Below are positions 9,566 to 17,326 of a stretch of 64,000 bases of DNA, piece after piece (positions within the stretch are counted from its first letter, which is position 1; each line of letters opens with the position of its first letter). Source of the DNA: G965229605 sp965229605 (GTDB taxonomy: Bacteria; Pseudomonadota; Alphaproteobacteria; CBDDJK01); assembly GCA_965229605.1 (NCBI GenBank), contig OZ245892.1:1240001-1304000 (forward strand), given 5' to 3'. A model generated the notes under the pieces. It did not search any database, had not been told where the DNA came from, and saw only the letters and a list, made by a program, of their open reading frames with translations. The position numbers and the translations under genes were made by a program.

Positions 9566-9955
9566 ATGAGTGATCAAGAAAAAGCCATTGCGCTGATTGC
9601 GCATGATCAAAAAAAGGAAATCTTGGCCAAATGGGTTGCCGAGCATCAAAGTAATCTGGCTGAACATCGCTTGTATTGTACGGCAACAACCGGCGGGGTT
9701 ATTAAGAAAACATGCCCTGCGCTCAATCTAAATTTGTTGAAAAGTGGGCCACTGGGTGGCGACCAGCAGATTGGCGCAATGATCGCGAATGAAGAAATTG
9801 ATCTCTTAATTTTCTTCACTGATCCTCTTTCGCCGCACCCTCATGATGTCGATGTCAAAGCACTCACAAGACTTGCAACCGTCTATGACATTCCAATGGC
9901 CTGCAGCCCTGCTACCGCAAATTTAATTGCAAAATCTGGGTATTTGACCGGGTAA
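9566..9955 (+). CDS. mgsA: Methylglyoxal synthase
   Basis: A 129-residue cytoplasmic enzyme that converts dihydroxyacetone phosphate to methylglyoxal and phosphate, a bypass relieving sugar-phosphate stress. IALIAHDQKK near the start, TATTGG for phosphate binding, the SGPLGGDQQIGAMI loop with a catalytic aspartate, and FFTDPLSPHPHDVDVKAL all match MgsA. It is slightly short of the E. coli enzyme but complete. Its 3' end overlaps the degraded IclR reading frame on the other strand, which suggests that decay or rearrangement brought that remnant against mgsA. Confidence 0.93.
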   Translation: MSDQEKAIALIAHDQKKEILAKWVAEHQSNLAEHRLYCTATTGGVIKKTCPALNLNLLKSGPLGGDQQIGAMIANEEIDLLIFFTDPLSPHPHDVDVKALTRLATVYDIPMACSPATANLIAKSGYLTG

Positions 9956-10323
9956 TTGAGTAATCTTTCCCAATCTTGCCCCCGCTTCCATCAGCGCACG
10001 ATCTGGCGGATTTGTCTCATTGCCATGAACATGCGAGCGCGATAAGAAGAAGGCGGCTCCCACTTCAGTGGCGAATTGTTTCAAAGTGGGCGCAATGAGT
10101 TCGAGCAGCGCGCGGTCGGATTGGGTGTTATCTGTTTAAGACGGATACCAATGGTGAACCGCCCGCGTACCACAGGCTCCAGCAGCCCGACATTGACCAG
10201 ATCCTTCACCAGTCTGTAGGCAGAGGGTTTGGGCAGATCAGAATGGGCACAGATATCGGCGATGATTGCCTCCCCTTTCTGCCCAAAGATTTCGAGGACA
10301 CAAATAAGTCTTTCAAAACACAT
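9923..10323 (-). pseudogene. Truncated, frameshifted IclR-family regulator
   Basis: The first 70 or so residues read as an IclR winged helix (LICVLEIFGQKGEAIIADIC, then KPSAYRLVKDL as recognition helix). Near 10115-10130 the frame shifts: the original frame stops soon after, while another frame continues with SDRALLELIAPTLKQF and later GAAFFLSRSHVHGN, which looks like the start of an IclR effector domain. That continuation ends at 9923 inside the end of mgsA, so most of the effector domain is missing. The reading is therefore a gene lost by frameshift and truncation. It lies divergent to the mtoX-like gene and may once have controlled it. Confidence 0.7.
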
Positions 10324-10412
10324 ATTTTCGCCTTGCGATAATTGTGTTTTCGATTCACGATACTTTGAGTATGTTCACAAGGAAGAAAATTCACCCCAAA
10401 AGGAGGAATAGG

Positions 10413-11771
10413 ATGATGGACGGTGCCTGTTGCGGTCCGGGCTATGCAAGCCCGGAAGAGGCCATCAAGGCCCCGCGCGAGAAACTGCTCTATACCATCG
10501 CCATTTATACCGGGACGGGCATTCAAAAACCGGATTATCTTGCAACGGTTGATGCGGACCCTGAAAGCCCGACCTATTCACAGGTTATCCACCGCCTTGA
10601 AATGCCGGGTATCGGGGACGAACTGCACCATATGGGGTGGAATGCCTGTTCCTCGTGCCATGGCGATGCAGGCATGTCGCGCAAATATCTGCTGGTTCCG
10701 GGTGTGCGTTCAAACAATATCCATGTTATCGACACGGTCACCGATCCGCGCGCCCCGCGTTTGCACAAGCTGATCAAGGGGGCCGAGATCAAATCAAAAG
10801 CCAACTTGAGTGGCCCGCATACTGTGCATTGTCTGGGCAGCGAGATCATCATTTCGTTTCTGGGGGATGCGCGAGGTGAAGCCCCTGGAGGCTATTTGCA
10901 TCTCAACAAGGAGTTCGAGATTGTTGGGCGTTGGGAAGACTCCATGGGCGATATCAAATTCAGCTATGACTTCTGGTATCAACCGCGCCATAATGTGATG
11001 GTCAGTTCGGAATGGGCCTCCCCCAACACCTTTATGCCCGGCTTTGACCTTGAAGAGGTGGGGCATCTGAAATACGGGCGCGAGTTGCATTTCTGGGATT
11101 TCGAAGCACGCAAGCCGGTTGAATCAATGTATCTTGGCGAAGACGGTTTGATTCCGCTTGAGGTAAAATTTCACCATGACCCCGACAGCACTCACGGGTT
11201 TTGTGGAGCGGCCCTGGCCTCGAACGTGATCCATTTCTGGAAGTCGGAAGCGGGCAAATGGGCGTGGGAAAAAATCATTGACGTTGGAAATGAGCCGCAC
11301 CCCGAATGGCCGATTCCGGTTCCCGGTGTGATGAGCGCGATCCTTGTCTCCATGGATGATAAATATCTTTATCTTAACAACTGGCTACACGGCGACATGC
11401 GTCAATATGATATTTCTGACCCGCATAACCCTGTGCTAACCGGTCAGGTCTGGATGGGCGGGCTGCTGGGCAGGGCTCCGAAGGTCAACGGCATCGAAGT
11501 TGCTGGTGGGCCACAGATGTTCCAGCTCTCGCTGGACGGCAAACGGCTCTATGTGACCACGTCACTATTCTCGACATGGGACAACCAGTTCTACCCGGAG
11601 ATTCGAGAAAAAGGCGGTGTGATGGTCATGATTGACTGTGATCCGGTGAATGGTGGCATGAAGATTAACGAAGACTTCATCGTTGATTTCGGCAAGGAGC
11701 CCAACGGCCCCAGTCGCTGCCATGAAACGCGCTACCCCGGTGGTGATTGTACCAGCGATATCTGGTTATGA
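10413..11771 (+). CDS. mtoX: SBP56-family methanethiol oxidase
   Basis: About 452 residues. The selenium-binding protein 56 family includes bacterial methanethiol oxidase MtoX and human SELENBP1, which convert methanethiol and O2 to formaldehyde, hydrogen sulfide and hydrogen peroxide. GPGYASPEEAIKAPRE at the start, NACSSCHG near residue 75, SGPHTVHCL and the C-terminal SRCHETRYPGGDCTSDIW are family hallmarks, with histidines and cysteines suited to metal binding. I chose the ATG after AGGAGG (about 10403) over an earlier in-frame start. It begins a four-gene run and its stop overlaps the ferredoxin start as ATGA. The copper chaperone gene often near mtoX is not seen. Confidence 0.88.
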   Translation: MMDGACCGPGYASPEEAIKAPREKLLYTIAIYTGTGIQKPDYLATVDADPESPTYSQVIHRLEMPGIGDELHHMGWNACSSCHGDAGMSRKYLLVPGVRSNNIHVIDTVTDPRAPRLHKLIKGAEIKSKANLSGPHTVHCLGSEIIISFLGDARGEAPGGYLHLNKEFEIVGRWEDSMGDIKFSYDFWYQPRHNVMVSSEWASPNTFMPGFDLEEVGHLKYGRELHFWDFEARKPVESMYLGEDGLIPLEVKFHHDPDSTHGFCGAALASNVIHFWKSEAGKWAWEKIIDVGNEPHPEWPIPVPGVMSAILVSMDDKYLYLNNWLHGDMRQYDISDPHNPVLTGQVWMGGLLGRAPKVNGIEVAGGPQMFQLSLDGKRLYVTTSLFSTWDNQFYPEIREKGGVMVMIDCDPVNGGMKINEDFIVDFGKEPNGPSRCHETRYPGGDCTSDIWL

Positions 11772-12184
11772 ACCTGACCATGAGCCAAACGCGCACTATA
11801 ACGATTGCCAACCGTGATGGCGCAACCTATCAGGTTGAAGCCCGCCGTCCGCTGCTTGATAGCCTGCGCACGCAAGGGGTCGATCTTCCCTATGGCTGCA
11901 AATACGGGGGCTGTATTACTTGTGCGGCCAAGCTGATTGCTGGCGATGTCGATCAGCGGCGTCAGGTTGCCCTGAACAACCGCCAGATCAACAACGGCTA
12001 TGTTTTGCTCTGCGTCGCACGTCCAACGACCGATATCACGCTTGAAATCGGGGTTGAAAGCCATGACAAACTCTACCGCAACCCTTTCCTTGATCCGCTG
12101 GAACCGCATGAGCTGAAAGCAGATATCGCGAGCCCGCTCCCCTCAAGCAGCGAAGCGGTAGGGCAACATGAGAAGGATAGCTGA
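11768..12184 (+). CDS. Plant-type [2Fe-2S] ferredoxin
   Basis: About 138 residues. The [2Fe-2S] ligands are in GCKYGGCITCAAKL (C-x4-C-x2-C) with the fourth cysteine in YVLLCVARP about 35 residues later, the plant/vertebrate-type arrangement. The start ATG overlaps the mtoX stop as ATGA; a second ATG four codons later is possible. The C-terminal 45 residues extend beyond the usual fold and lack recognisable motifs. Position suggests it carries electrons for a step in this operon, but the partner is unknown, since methanethiol oxidase is not known to need a ferredoxin. Confidence 0.88.
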   Translation: MNLTMSQTRTITIANRDGATYQVEARRPLLDSLRTQGVDLPYGCKYGGCITCAAKLIAGDVDQRRQVALNNRQINNGYVLLCVARPTTDITLEIGVESHDKLYRNPFLDPLEPHELKADIASPLPSSSEAVGQHEKDS

Positions 12185-12186
12185 CC

Positions 12187-12651
12187 ATGCCCATTCAAGC
12201 TCTGGATGACCTTTATGACTACGATCAGACGTATCTCTCAGATATCCTGAAGTCAGTCAAAACCATCGCGATGGTTGGCGCAAGTGCCGACAGGACCAAA
12301 TTCAGCTATGGGGTCTTGCGTGTGCTGCATGAAACCGGGTACGATATGATTCCCATCAATCCGAACCCGGCTCTGACCGAAATTCGTGGCATACCGGTGT
12401 ATCATTCGCTTGAAGAGATTGACCGTCCGGTTGACATGGTCGAGGTCTTTCGCCCCAGGCAAGAGTTTTATGCGATCACTGAACAGGCGATTGCCATCGG
12501 GGCTAAAGTGGTCTGGGGTCAGATTGGTGTCTATGATGATGCGGCAGCGAAGCTGGCTGAAGACGCAGGGTTAAAGGTCGTGATGAACCGTTGCCCCAAG
12601 ATTGAGTTATTTCGCCCATTCTGGAAGCCACGTCTCGACCTGGGAATATAA
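12187..12651 (+). CDS. CoA-binding domain protein (YccU-like)
   Basis: A 154-residue single-domain protein with a Rossmann-type CoA_binding_2 fold. TIAMVGASADRTKFSYGVL near residue 27 is the nucleotide-loop region, PINPNPALTEIRGIPVY the second strand, and VVMNRCPKIE ends the domain, as in YccU-like proteins. No catalytic function is established for the family. It starts three bases after the ferredoxin stop, so it belongs to the mtoX transcript. A role in handling CoA or sulfur-containing thioesters is conceivable but only inferred. Confidence 0.85.
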   Translation: MPIQALDDLYDYDQTYLSDILKSVKTIAMVGASADRTKFSYGVLRVLHETGYDMIPINPNPALTEIRGIPVYHSLEEIDRPVDMVEVFRPRQEFYAITEQAIAIGAKVVWGQIGVYDDAAAKLAEDAGLKVVMNRCPKIELFRPFWKPRLDLGI

Positions 12652-12713
12652 AGACAAACGTCCGGGTGGTGCCGGGCAGAGTTTCAGGGCAGAGTTTTGG
12701 AAAGGAAAATTTC

Positions 12714-12755
12714 ATGGCTCAAAAGAAAACGAATGATCCGCTGGAGCCGTCCTGA
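12714..12755 (+). CDS. Possible 13-codon ORF before the hydrolase gene
   Basis: A short frame reading MAQKKTNDPLEPS has a good ribosome-binding sequence (AAAGGAAAA) ahead of its ATG and stops 10 bases before the likely start of the downstream hydrolase. It could be a leader peptide or the original N-terminus of the hydrolase separated by a frameshift. The hydrolase's own ATG lacks an obvious Shine-Dalgarno sequence, which would fit either reading. Coding evidence is weak because the frame is so short. Confidence 0.3.
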   Translation: MAQKKTNDPLEPS

Positions 12756-12765
12756 CCCTAAAGCC

Positions 12766-13650
12766 ATGACATTTCCTCATCTAAATATGTCATTGGTGCC
12801 GGAGATCGAAGGGTTCTTTGATGAAGCGAGCAATACGATTTCCTATCTGCTCAAAGACCCAGATTCGGATTGCTGCGCGATTTATGACAGTGTCCTGGAT
12901 ATGGATTACGCCGCCGGACGGATCGCCTATGACAGTGCCAACCAGATAATTGAGCGGATCAAAAACCGTGGGTTGAGCCTTGAATGGATTATCGAGACTC
13001 ATGTCCATGCGGATCATCTGTCCGCTGCCCCCTATATCCAGGATAAGCTGGGAGGCAAGATTGGTGTAGGGGCCCGAATAAAGGATGTTCAGGATACGTT
13101 CGGAAAGATTTTCAACGAAGGCACAGAATTTCAGCGTGACGGATCACAGTTTGACGCCCTGTTCGAAGATGGAGACATATATTCGATTGGCAGTCTGACC
13201 GCCTTTGCTATCGCGACACCGGGCCACACGCCTGCCTGTATGGTGCATGTGGTCGGCAATGCCGCTTTTGCTGGTGACACCTTATTCATGCCGGATGGCG
13301 GGTCCGCACGTGCGGATTTTCCAGGCGGCGATGCCGGGCAGCTTTATGATTCAATTCAGAAGGTCTTGTCATTGCCTGATGATATGCGTTTGTTTATCTG
13401 CCATGATTATGGTCCCGGTGGCCGCGCCATTGCCTGGGAAACCACAATCGGACAACAACGCGCCAATAATATCCATGTAGGGGGCGGCAAGACCCGCGAG
13501 GACTTTATAAAGTTCCGCACCGAGAGAGACGCACAGTTGGAAATGCCAAAGCTGATCATTCCATCGCTACAGGTGAATATGCGCGCAGGCGTCATCCCCC
13601 GAGATGATCAAGGCGCCCCGGTGCTAAAAATCCCGATAAATTGCTTCTGA
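12766..13650 (+). CDS. Metallo-beta-lactamase fold hydrolase, persulfide-dioxygenase-like
   Basis: About 294 residues from MTFPHLN, or slightly fewer from MSLVPEIEG. The metallo-beta-lactamase signature is in ETHVHADHLSAA (H-x-H-x-D-H), with GHTPACMVH, AGDTLF and FICHDYGPGGRA giving the other metal ligands. The arrangement matches ETHE1/Blh-type proteins; ETHE1 is a mononuclear iron enzyme oxidising glutathione persulfide to sulfite. In an operon with mtoX, which releases sulfide, persulfide oxidation is a sensible role, and gshB lies a few kilobases away. The function is inferred from family and context; glyoxalase-like hydrolysis remains possible. Confidence 0.83.
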   Translation: MTFPHLNMSLVPEIEGFFDEASNTISYLLKDPDSDCCAIYDSVLDMDYAAGRIAYDSANQIIERIKNRGLSLEWIIETHVHADHLSAAPYIQDKLGGKIGVGARIKDVQDTFGKIFNEGTEFQRDGSQFDALFEDGDIYSIGSLTAFAIATPGHTPACMVHVVGNAAFAGDTLFMPDGGSARADFPGGDAGQLYDSIQKVLSLPDDMRLFICHDYGPGGRAIAWETTIGQQRANNIHVGGGKTREDFIKFRTERDAQLEMPKLIIPSLQVNMRAGVIPRDDQGAPVLKIPINCF

Positions 13651-13801
13651 AGACGCAATGCAAAACAATGGCCTGCTGCGCTACAAGCAATCATGGGCGC
13701 GGTGGCGATTTTGTTTTCAATCAGCACGGTTGTTGAATTTTTAAATTTGTCCGGATATTCTCCCGCGACCTGCAACCAAAAAAGCAAAGGGAAACGAGAG
13801 G

Positions 13802-14602
13802 ATGAAACCTACCCGCACGAAACAATACCCGGAATACCGCATCGCTCCCTATCTCAGAAGAAGAAAGCCCAAACGCCACTGGTCCGAAGATATCCGCCTT
13901 TGGCGCAAATTTGAACTCGGTCTGGGAATCATTGCAGTTTTGGCACTGGGTGCTGCTGTTTGGGGAAACTACCAAGCATATATAGGATTGGAACAGGCGC
14001 GCAAAGCAGCCGAAGACAGCCGTATCGTCAATGCCTGGCAAATCCTGTCGAACCGATCTCCCGGCAATACCGGTAAAAAAGCTGCCCTGGAAACATTGTA
14101 TAACGCCAAAGAGAATTTGCAGGGAATTGATCTATCTTGTGAAACAATGGACGGCATGGATGAAAACAATAAAAGCTGTGACACACCCACTTTTCTGGCT
14201 AATGTGTCGTTGCCTAATGCTAATCTCATTAGGGCCAATCTCAGCGATGCTGATCTCACCTTTGCCAATCTCAGTGATGCTGATCTCTCCTTTGCCAATC
14301 TCAGCAATGCTAATCTCTCCAGAGCCAATCTCAGCGATGCTATTCTCTTCCAGGCCAATCTCAGCGATGCTGATCTCTGGGAAGCCAATCTCAGCAATAT
14401 AAATTTTTACGATTTTTATTATAGTTGTGCAGAAAACCTGACCCAAGCGCAAATTGATGAGGCCTGGGCCTGGGCTGATAGAAAACCTATCTTTGAAGCT
14501 GGAGGAGACCAGCATCACCTTAACCCGCCGCCTCTATGTCCCATCGAACTACGACCAGAATATGAAGCCAGCGAGGGAATAGGAAAACCGGACGGCTGTT
14601 AA
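13802..14602 (+). CDS. Membrane-anchored pentapeptide-repeat protein
   Basis: A 266-residue protein with a basic N-terminus, one membrane helix at about residues 39-62 (GLGIIAVLALGAAVWG), a spacer of about 70 residues, then roughly 13 pentapeptide repeats of the A(N/D)LSX type from about residue 138 to 200, and a short polar tail. The orientation suggests a cytoplasmic N-terminus with the repeat helix outside or in the periplasm. Function is unknown. Upstream, 13651-13801 holds no gene I can support. Confidence 0.75.
   Translation: MKPTRTKQYPEYRIAPYLRRRKPKRHWSEDIRLWRKFELGLGIIAVLALGAAVWGNYQAYIGLEQARKAAEDSRIVNAWQILSNRSPGNTGKKAALETLYNAKENLQGIDLSCETMDGMDENNKSCDTPTFLANVSLPNANLIRANLSDADLTFANLSDADLSFANLSNANLSRANLSDAILFQANLSDADLWEANLSNINFYDFYYSCAENLTQAQIDEAWAWADRKPIFEAGGDQHHLNPPPLCPIELRPEYEASEGIGKPDGC
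14234..14399 (+). repeat. 30-bp tandem repeat coding for paired pentapeptides
   Basis: About five and a half head-to-tail copies of a 30-base unit beginning GCCAATCTCAGCGATGCTGA, each encoding two pentapeptides. The near identity of successive units at DNA level points to recent duplication or slippage rather than only selection on the protein. Confidence 0.85.
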
Positions 14603-14709
14603 TATGTCACTATGGTGAACCTGCGCATTCCAAGTCTGCTGTCTATAAAATACGTCCGCAACACCAAATCTGATGCCTTATTGGGCCAGAGGCTTTCTGT
14701 GATAAATGA

Positions 14710-15705
14710 TTATCGGTAAGGATGGGCTGATGTATACAATGTGTAATATTGGTGAACACCTTCTTCAAGGGAGGTTGGGGGGGATTTCCAGCCCGCGTCA
14801 ATCGCCCGCTCCATAGAGGCTTCGGTAAAATATTGATACTGCGATCTGATAGATTCAGGGGTGTCTATCCAGTCGATTTGCGGGGCCTTCCCGGCGGCTT
14901 TGAAACAGGCTTTTGCCAGATCAAGAAAGCTGCGTGCCTTCCCGCTTCCGCAGTTAAAAATCCCTGACTGATCGGGATGCAACAGGAAATGCACCATCAT
15001 ATCAACGCAGTCTCCAACCCAGACAAAATCACGCATTTGCCCGCCGTCTTCATAATCTGGATGATGGGAGCGAAAAAGTTGAACGCGTCCGCTTTGATCA
15101 ATCTGTTCAAAAATCTGCAGGGCGACGGACCTTTGTCCGCCCTTATGATATTCATTGGGGCCATAGACATTGAAAAATTTCAAGCCAACCCATTGCGGCG
15201 GAGCTTCACCTCTTTCCGCCCGGGCTTTGAAGGCACTGTCAACCAGGGCCTTTGACCAGCCGTAGGGATTAAGCGGACACAAGCGCGCAAGAGAATCGGG
15301 GTGATTATCATCGACAAACCCTAAACTGCCATCGCCATAGGTCGCGGCAGAGGAAGCATAAATCAGCCTGCATTCATGTGCCACGCAATAATCCCAGATC
15401 ATCAGGCTAAACGCCAGGTTTTGGGCAAGAATAAAATCAACATCGCGCTCAACGGTTGAGGAGGAAGCCCCCATATGAAAGATGATTTCTATCTGTCCTT
15501 TATATTTTTCCAGAAAGGTTGGAAAATCTTCTGGCGGGATAATATGTTCAACCCGGTGCCGGGATAAATTGCGCCATTTATCGCCAGAGCCAAGCCGGTC
15601 CACCACAACCAGCGGTCCTTTAAACGTCCGTGCAGCCAGTTGCTGGTTAAGGGCAGCAACCAGATTTGATCCAATAAAGCCGGCCCCGCCGGTAACAATA
15701 ATCAT
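14710..15705 (-). CDS. hldD: ADP-L-glycero-D-manno-heptose-6-epimerase
   Basis: A 331-residue extended short-chain dehydrogenase. TGGAGFIGSN at the N-terminus binds NADP+, YGWSK supplies the catalytic Tyr and Lys near residue 144, and NVYGPNEYHKG is characteristic of HldD (RfaD), which inverts C6 of ADP-D-glycero-manno-heptose for the LPS inner core. Length is normal. The start codon overlaps the marR-family stop as ATGA, so the two are translationally coupled. No other LPS genes are adjacent, so the link to that regulator is positional. Confidence 0.92.
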   Translation of the reverse strand: MIIVTGGAGFIGSNLVAALNQQLAARTFKGPLVVVDRLGSGDKWRNLSRHRVEHIIPPEDFPTFLEKYKGQIEIIFHMGASSSTVERDVDFILAQNLAFSLMIWDYCVAHECRLIYASSAATYGDGSLGFVDDNHPDSLARLCPLNPYGWSKALVDSAFKARAERGEAPPQWVGLKFFNVYGPNEYHKGGQRSVALQIFEQIDQSGRVQLFRSHHPDYEDGGQMRDFVWVGDCVDMMVHFLLHPDQSGIFNCGSGKARSFLDLAKACFKAAGKAPQIDWIDTPESIRSQYQYFTEASMERAIDAGWKSPPTSLEEGVHQYYTLYTSAHPYR

Positions 15706-16334
15706 TTATCGGGTGTCTTTTCTTTTATGGCCCCGAGAGGCAGGTTTTGCGGGTTGGAGGTATTTTGTGCAGGCGCCGACATAAACCGGTCCCGGTCTTC
15801 GGCATTGCTCATCAATGAGAGCATCATCAGGCGAAAACCGTCAACCGCATCCGCGCCCGCCTGTTTATAGGCCTTACGAATACGCTGCCGTTGACATTCC
15901 GTCAATTTTTCTTCCAGTTCCAGTCCGGCGGGGCTAAGCGACAAAAGCCTCTGGCGGCGGTCAGAGGGGCCTGGCTGCTGAATAACCAGGCCTTGCTGCA
16001 TTAAATCACGCAACACCCGATTGAGGCTTTGCTTGCTGATTTGCAGGATTTGCAGGAGGTTGCTCACAGGCTGATCCGGGTAGCGGCCAATGAAATAGAG
16101 TGCGCGATGATGCGCACGTCCCAGGCCCATTCCTGCCAAAATCTGGTCGGGTTCTGCCACAAAATCCCGATAGGCAAAGAACAGCATCTCGATAGCCTGA
16201 CGCAATTCATGATCGGTCAAGAACAGCGGGCTGATTCCGGCGGCCACATCGCGGGCTTTAGGCCGTGCGCCCTTGCGCTTGGCGCGGGTGCGTGCGGCCC
16301 TTGAAATATTTTTCCATAAAATTACGTCAACCAT
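15702..16334 (-). CDS. MarR-family transcriptional regulator (PetP-like)
   Basis: About 210 residues from MVDVILW, with an earlier in-frame start 12 codons upstream. A basic N-terminal extension precedes a MarR winged helix (about residues 60-150): GLGRAHHRALYFIGRYP, SNLLQILQISKQSLNRVL for recognition, and QQGLVIQQPGPSDRRQRL for the wing. It resembles PetP-type regulators. A perfect 21-bp palindrome lies exactly over the chosen start codon, so the regulator probably controls itself and the divergent ilvE gene. If the palindrome blocks the start, translation may begin elsewhere. The gene overlaps hldD. Confidence 0.87.
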   Translation of the reverse strand: MVDVILWKNISRAARTRAKRKGARPKARDVAAGISPLFLTDHELRQAIEMLFFAYRDFVAEPDQILAGMGLGRAHHRALYFIGRYPDQPVSNLLQILQISKQSLNRVLRDLMQQGLVIQQPGPSDRRQRLLSLSPAGLELEEKLTECQRQRIRKAYKQAGADAVDGFRLMMLSLMSNAEDRDRFMSAPAQNTSNPQNLPLGAIKEKTPDK

Positions 16335-16343
16335 GTTGACGTA
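16323..16343. promoter_or_regulatory. 21-bp perfect palindrome, candidate MarR operator
   Basis: TACGTCAAC and GTTGACGTA face each other around CAT, forming a perfect inverted repeat between the divergent MarR-type gene and ilvE. The CAT centre is the complement of the regulator's likely ATG. MarR dimers bind palindromes of about this size. Binding has not been shown; the inference rests on symmetry and location. Confidence 0.6.
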
Positions 16344-16432
16344 TATCAAAGTATTTTGTAGAGATGTCAAGTGTAATTCTGTTGCTGCGAGAAATAACCC
16401 CTATTTGAATGATTATAACACAGGAGGCCGAG

Positions 16433-17308
16433 ATGAGTGCTCTATCTTTTGATGATCGCGATGGCTATATCTGGATGAATGGCCAGAAGGTCGACTGGCG
16501 TGAGGCCAAAGGTCATGTTCTCAGCCATGCTTTGCATTATGCCTCCACTGTTTTTGAGGGCATACGGGTTTATGACAAGAAGGCCTTTGCGCTGGAGGGT
16601 CATTGTGCGCGCTTGATTGAATCGGCGCGGCTTCTGGATTTCAAGATTCCCTATACGCTGGACCAGATACAGGAAGCCTGTATGCAAATGGTTGAGGCCA
16701 ATGACATTACGGATGGTTATTTACGTCCGTTTGCCTGGAGAGGATCAGAGCAAATGGGGGTTTCGGGGCAAAAGAACCGCATTCATCTGGCGGTAGCCTG
16801 CTGGCAGTGGCCCAGCTATTTCAGCCCGGAGGCCTTGATGAAGGGGCTGCGTTTGCAAGTATCGCAGTGGCACCGTCCGGACCCGAGGACGGCACCGACC
16901 AAAAGCAAAGCTGCGGGGCTTTACATGATTTGCACCTTGTCCAAGCATCAGGCAGAGGCAGCGGGTTATGACGATGCGCTGATGCTGGACTGGCGCGGCT
17001 ATGTTGCGGAGGCCACAGGGGCCAATATCTTTTTCCTGATGGAGGATGGCCGCTTGCATACGCCGACGCCGGATTGTTTTCTTGACGGGATTACCCGGCA
17101 GACGGTGATCGTGCTGGCCCGGCAAGCGGGCTATGAGGTTGTTGAGCGTCATATTCCGCCGGAGGATCTTGGCAAGGTCAAGGAGGCTTTTTTGACGGGG
17201 ACGGCGGTTGAGGTTGCTCCGATTTCCGAGATAGGATCGCATCGCTTTACGCCGGGAGACTGTTCGCGCGCCATGATTGATTCCTATGCGCAGCATGTCC
17301 GGGCTTAA
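16433..17308 (+). CDS. ilvE: Branched-chain amino acid aminotransferase
   Basis: A 291-residue class IV PLP aminotransferase that exchanges amino groups between leucine, isoleucine or valine and 2-oxoglutarate. TKSKAAGLYM near residue 160 has the PLP lysine context, EATGANIFFLMEDG and FLDGITRQTVI follow as in BCATs, and FLTGTAVEVAPI is near the C-terminus. I start at the ATG after AGGAGG at about 16423 rather than an earlier in-frame codon. gshB follows after 18 bases. A second BCAT-like gene is cut off at the right edge of the window, so the genome has at least two. Confidence 0.92.
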   Translation: MSALSFDDRDGYIWMNGQKVDWREAKGHVLSHALHYASTVFEGIRVYDKKAFALEGHCARLIESARLLDFKIPYTLDQIQEACMQMVEANDITDGYLRPFAWRGSEQMGVSGQKNRIHLAVACWQWPSYFSPEALMKGLRLQVSQWHRPDPRTAPTKSKAAGLYMICTLSKHQAEAAGYDDALMLDWRGYVAEATGANIFFLMEDGRLHTPTPDCFLDGITRQTVIVLARQAGYEVVERHIPPEDLGKVKEAFLTGTAVEVAPISEIGSHRFTPGDCSRAMIDSYAQHVRA

Positions 17309-17326
17309 TTTAGGGATATAAAGCGG

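Noticed and set aside
13969..14397. Opposite-strand frame of 142 residues in the pentapeptide gene
   Set aside because: It is the complement of the repeat array and gives leucine/alanine-rich repeats typical of a shadow frame.
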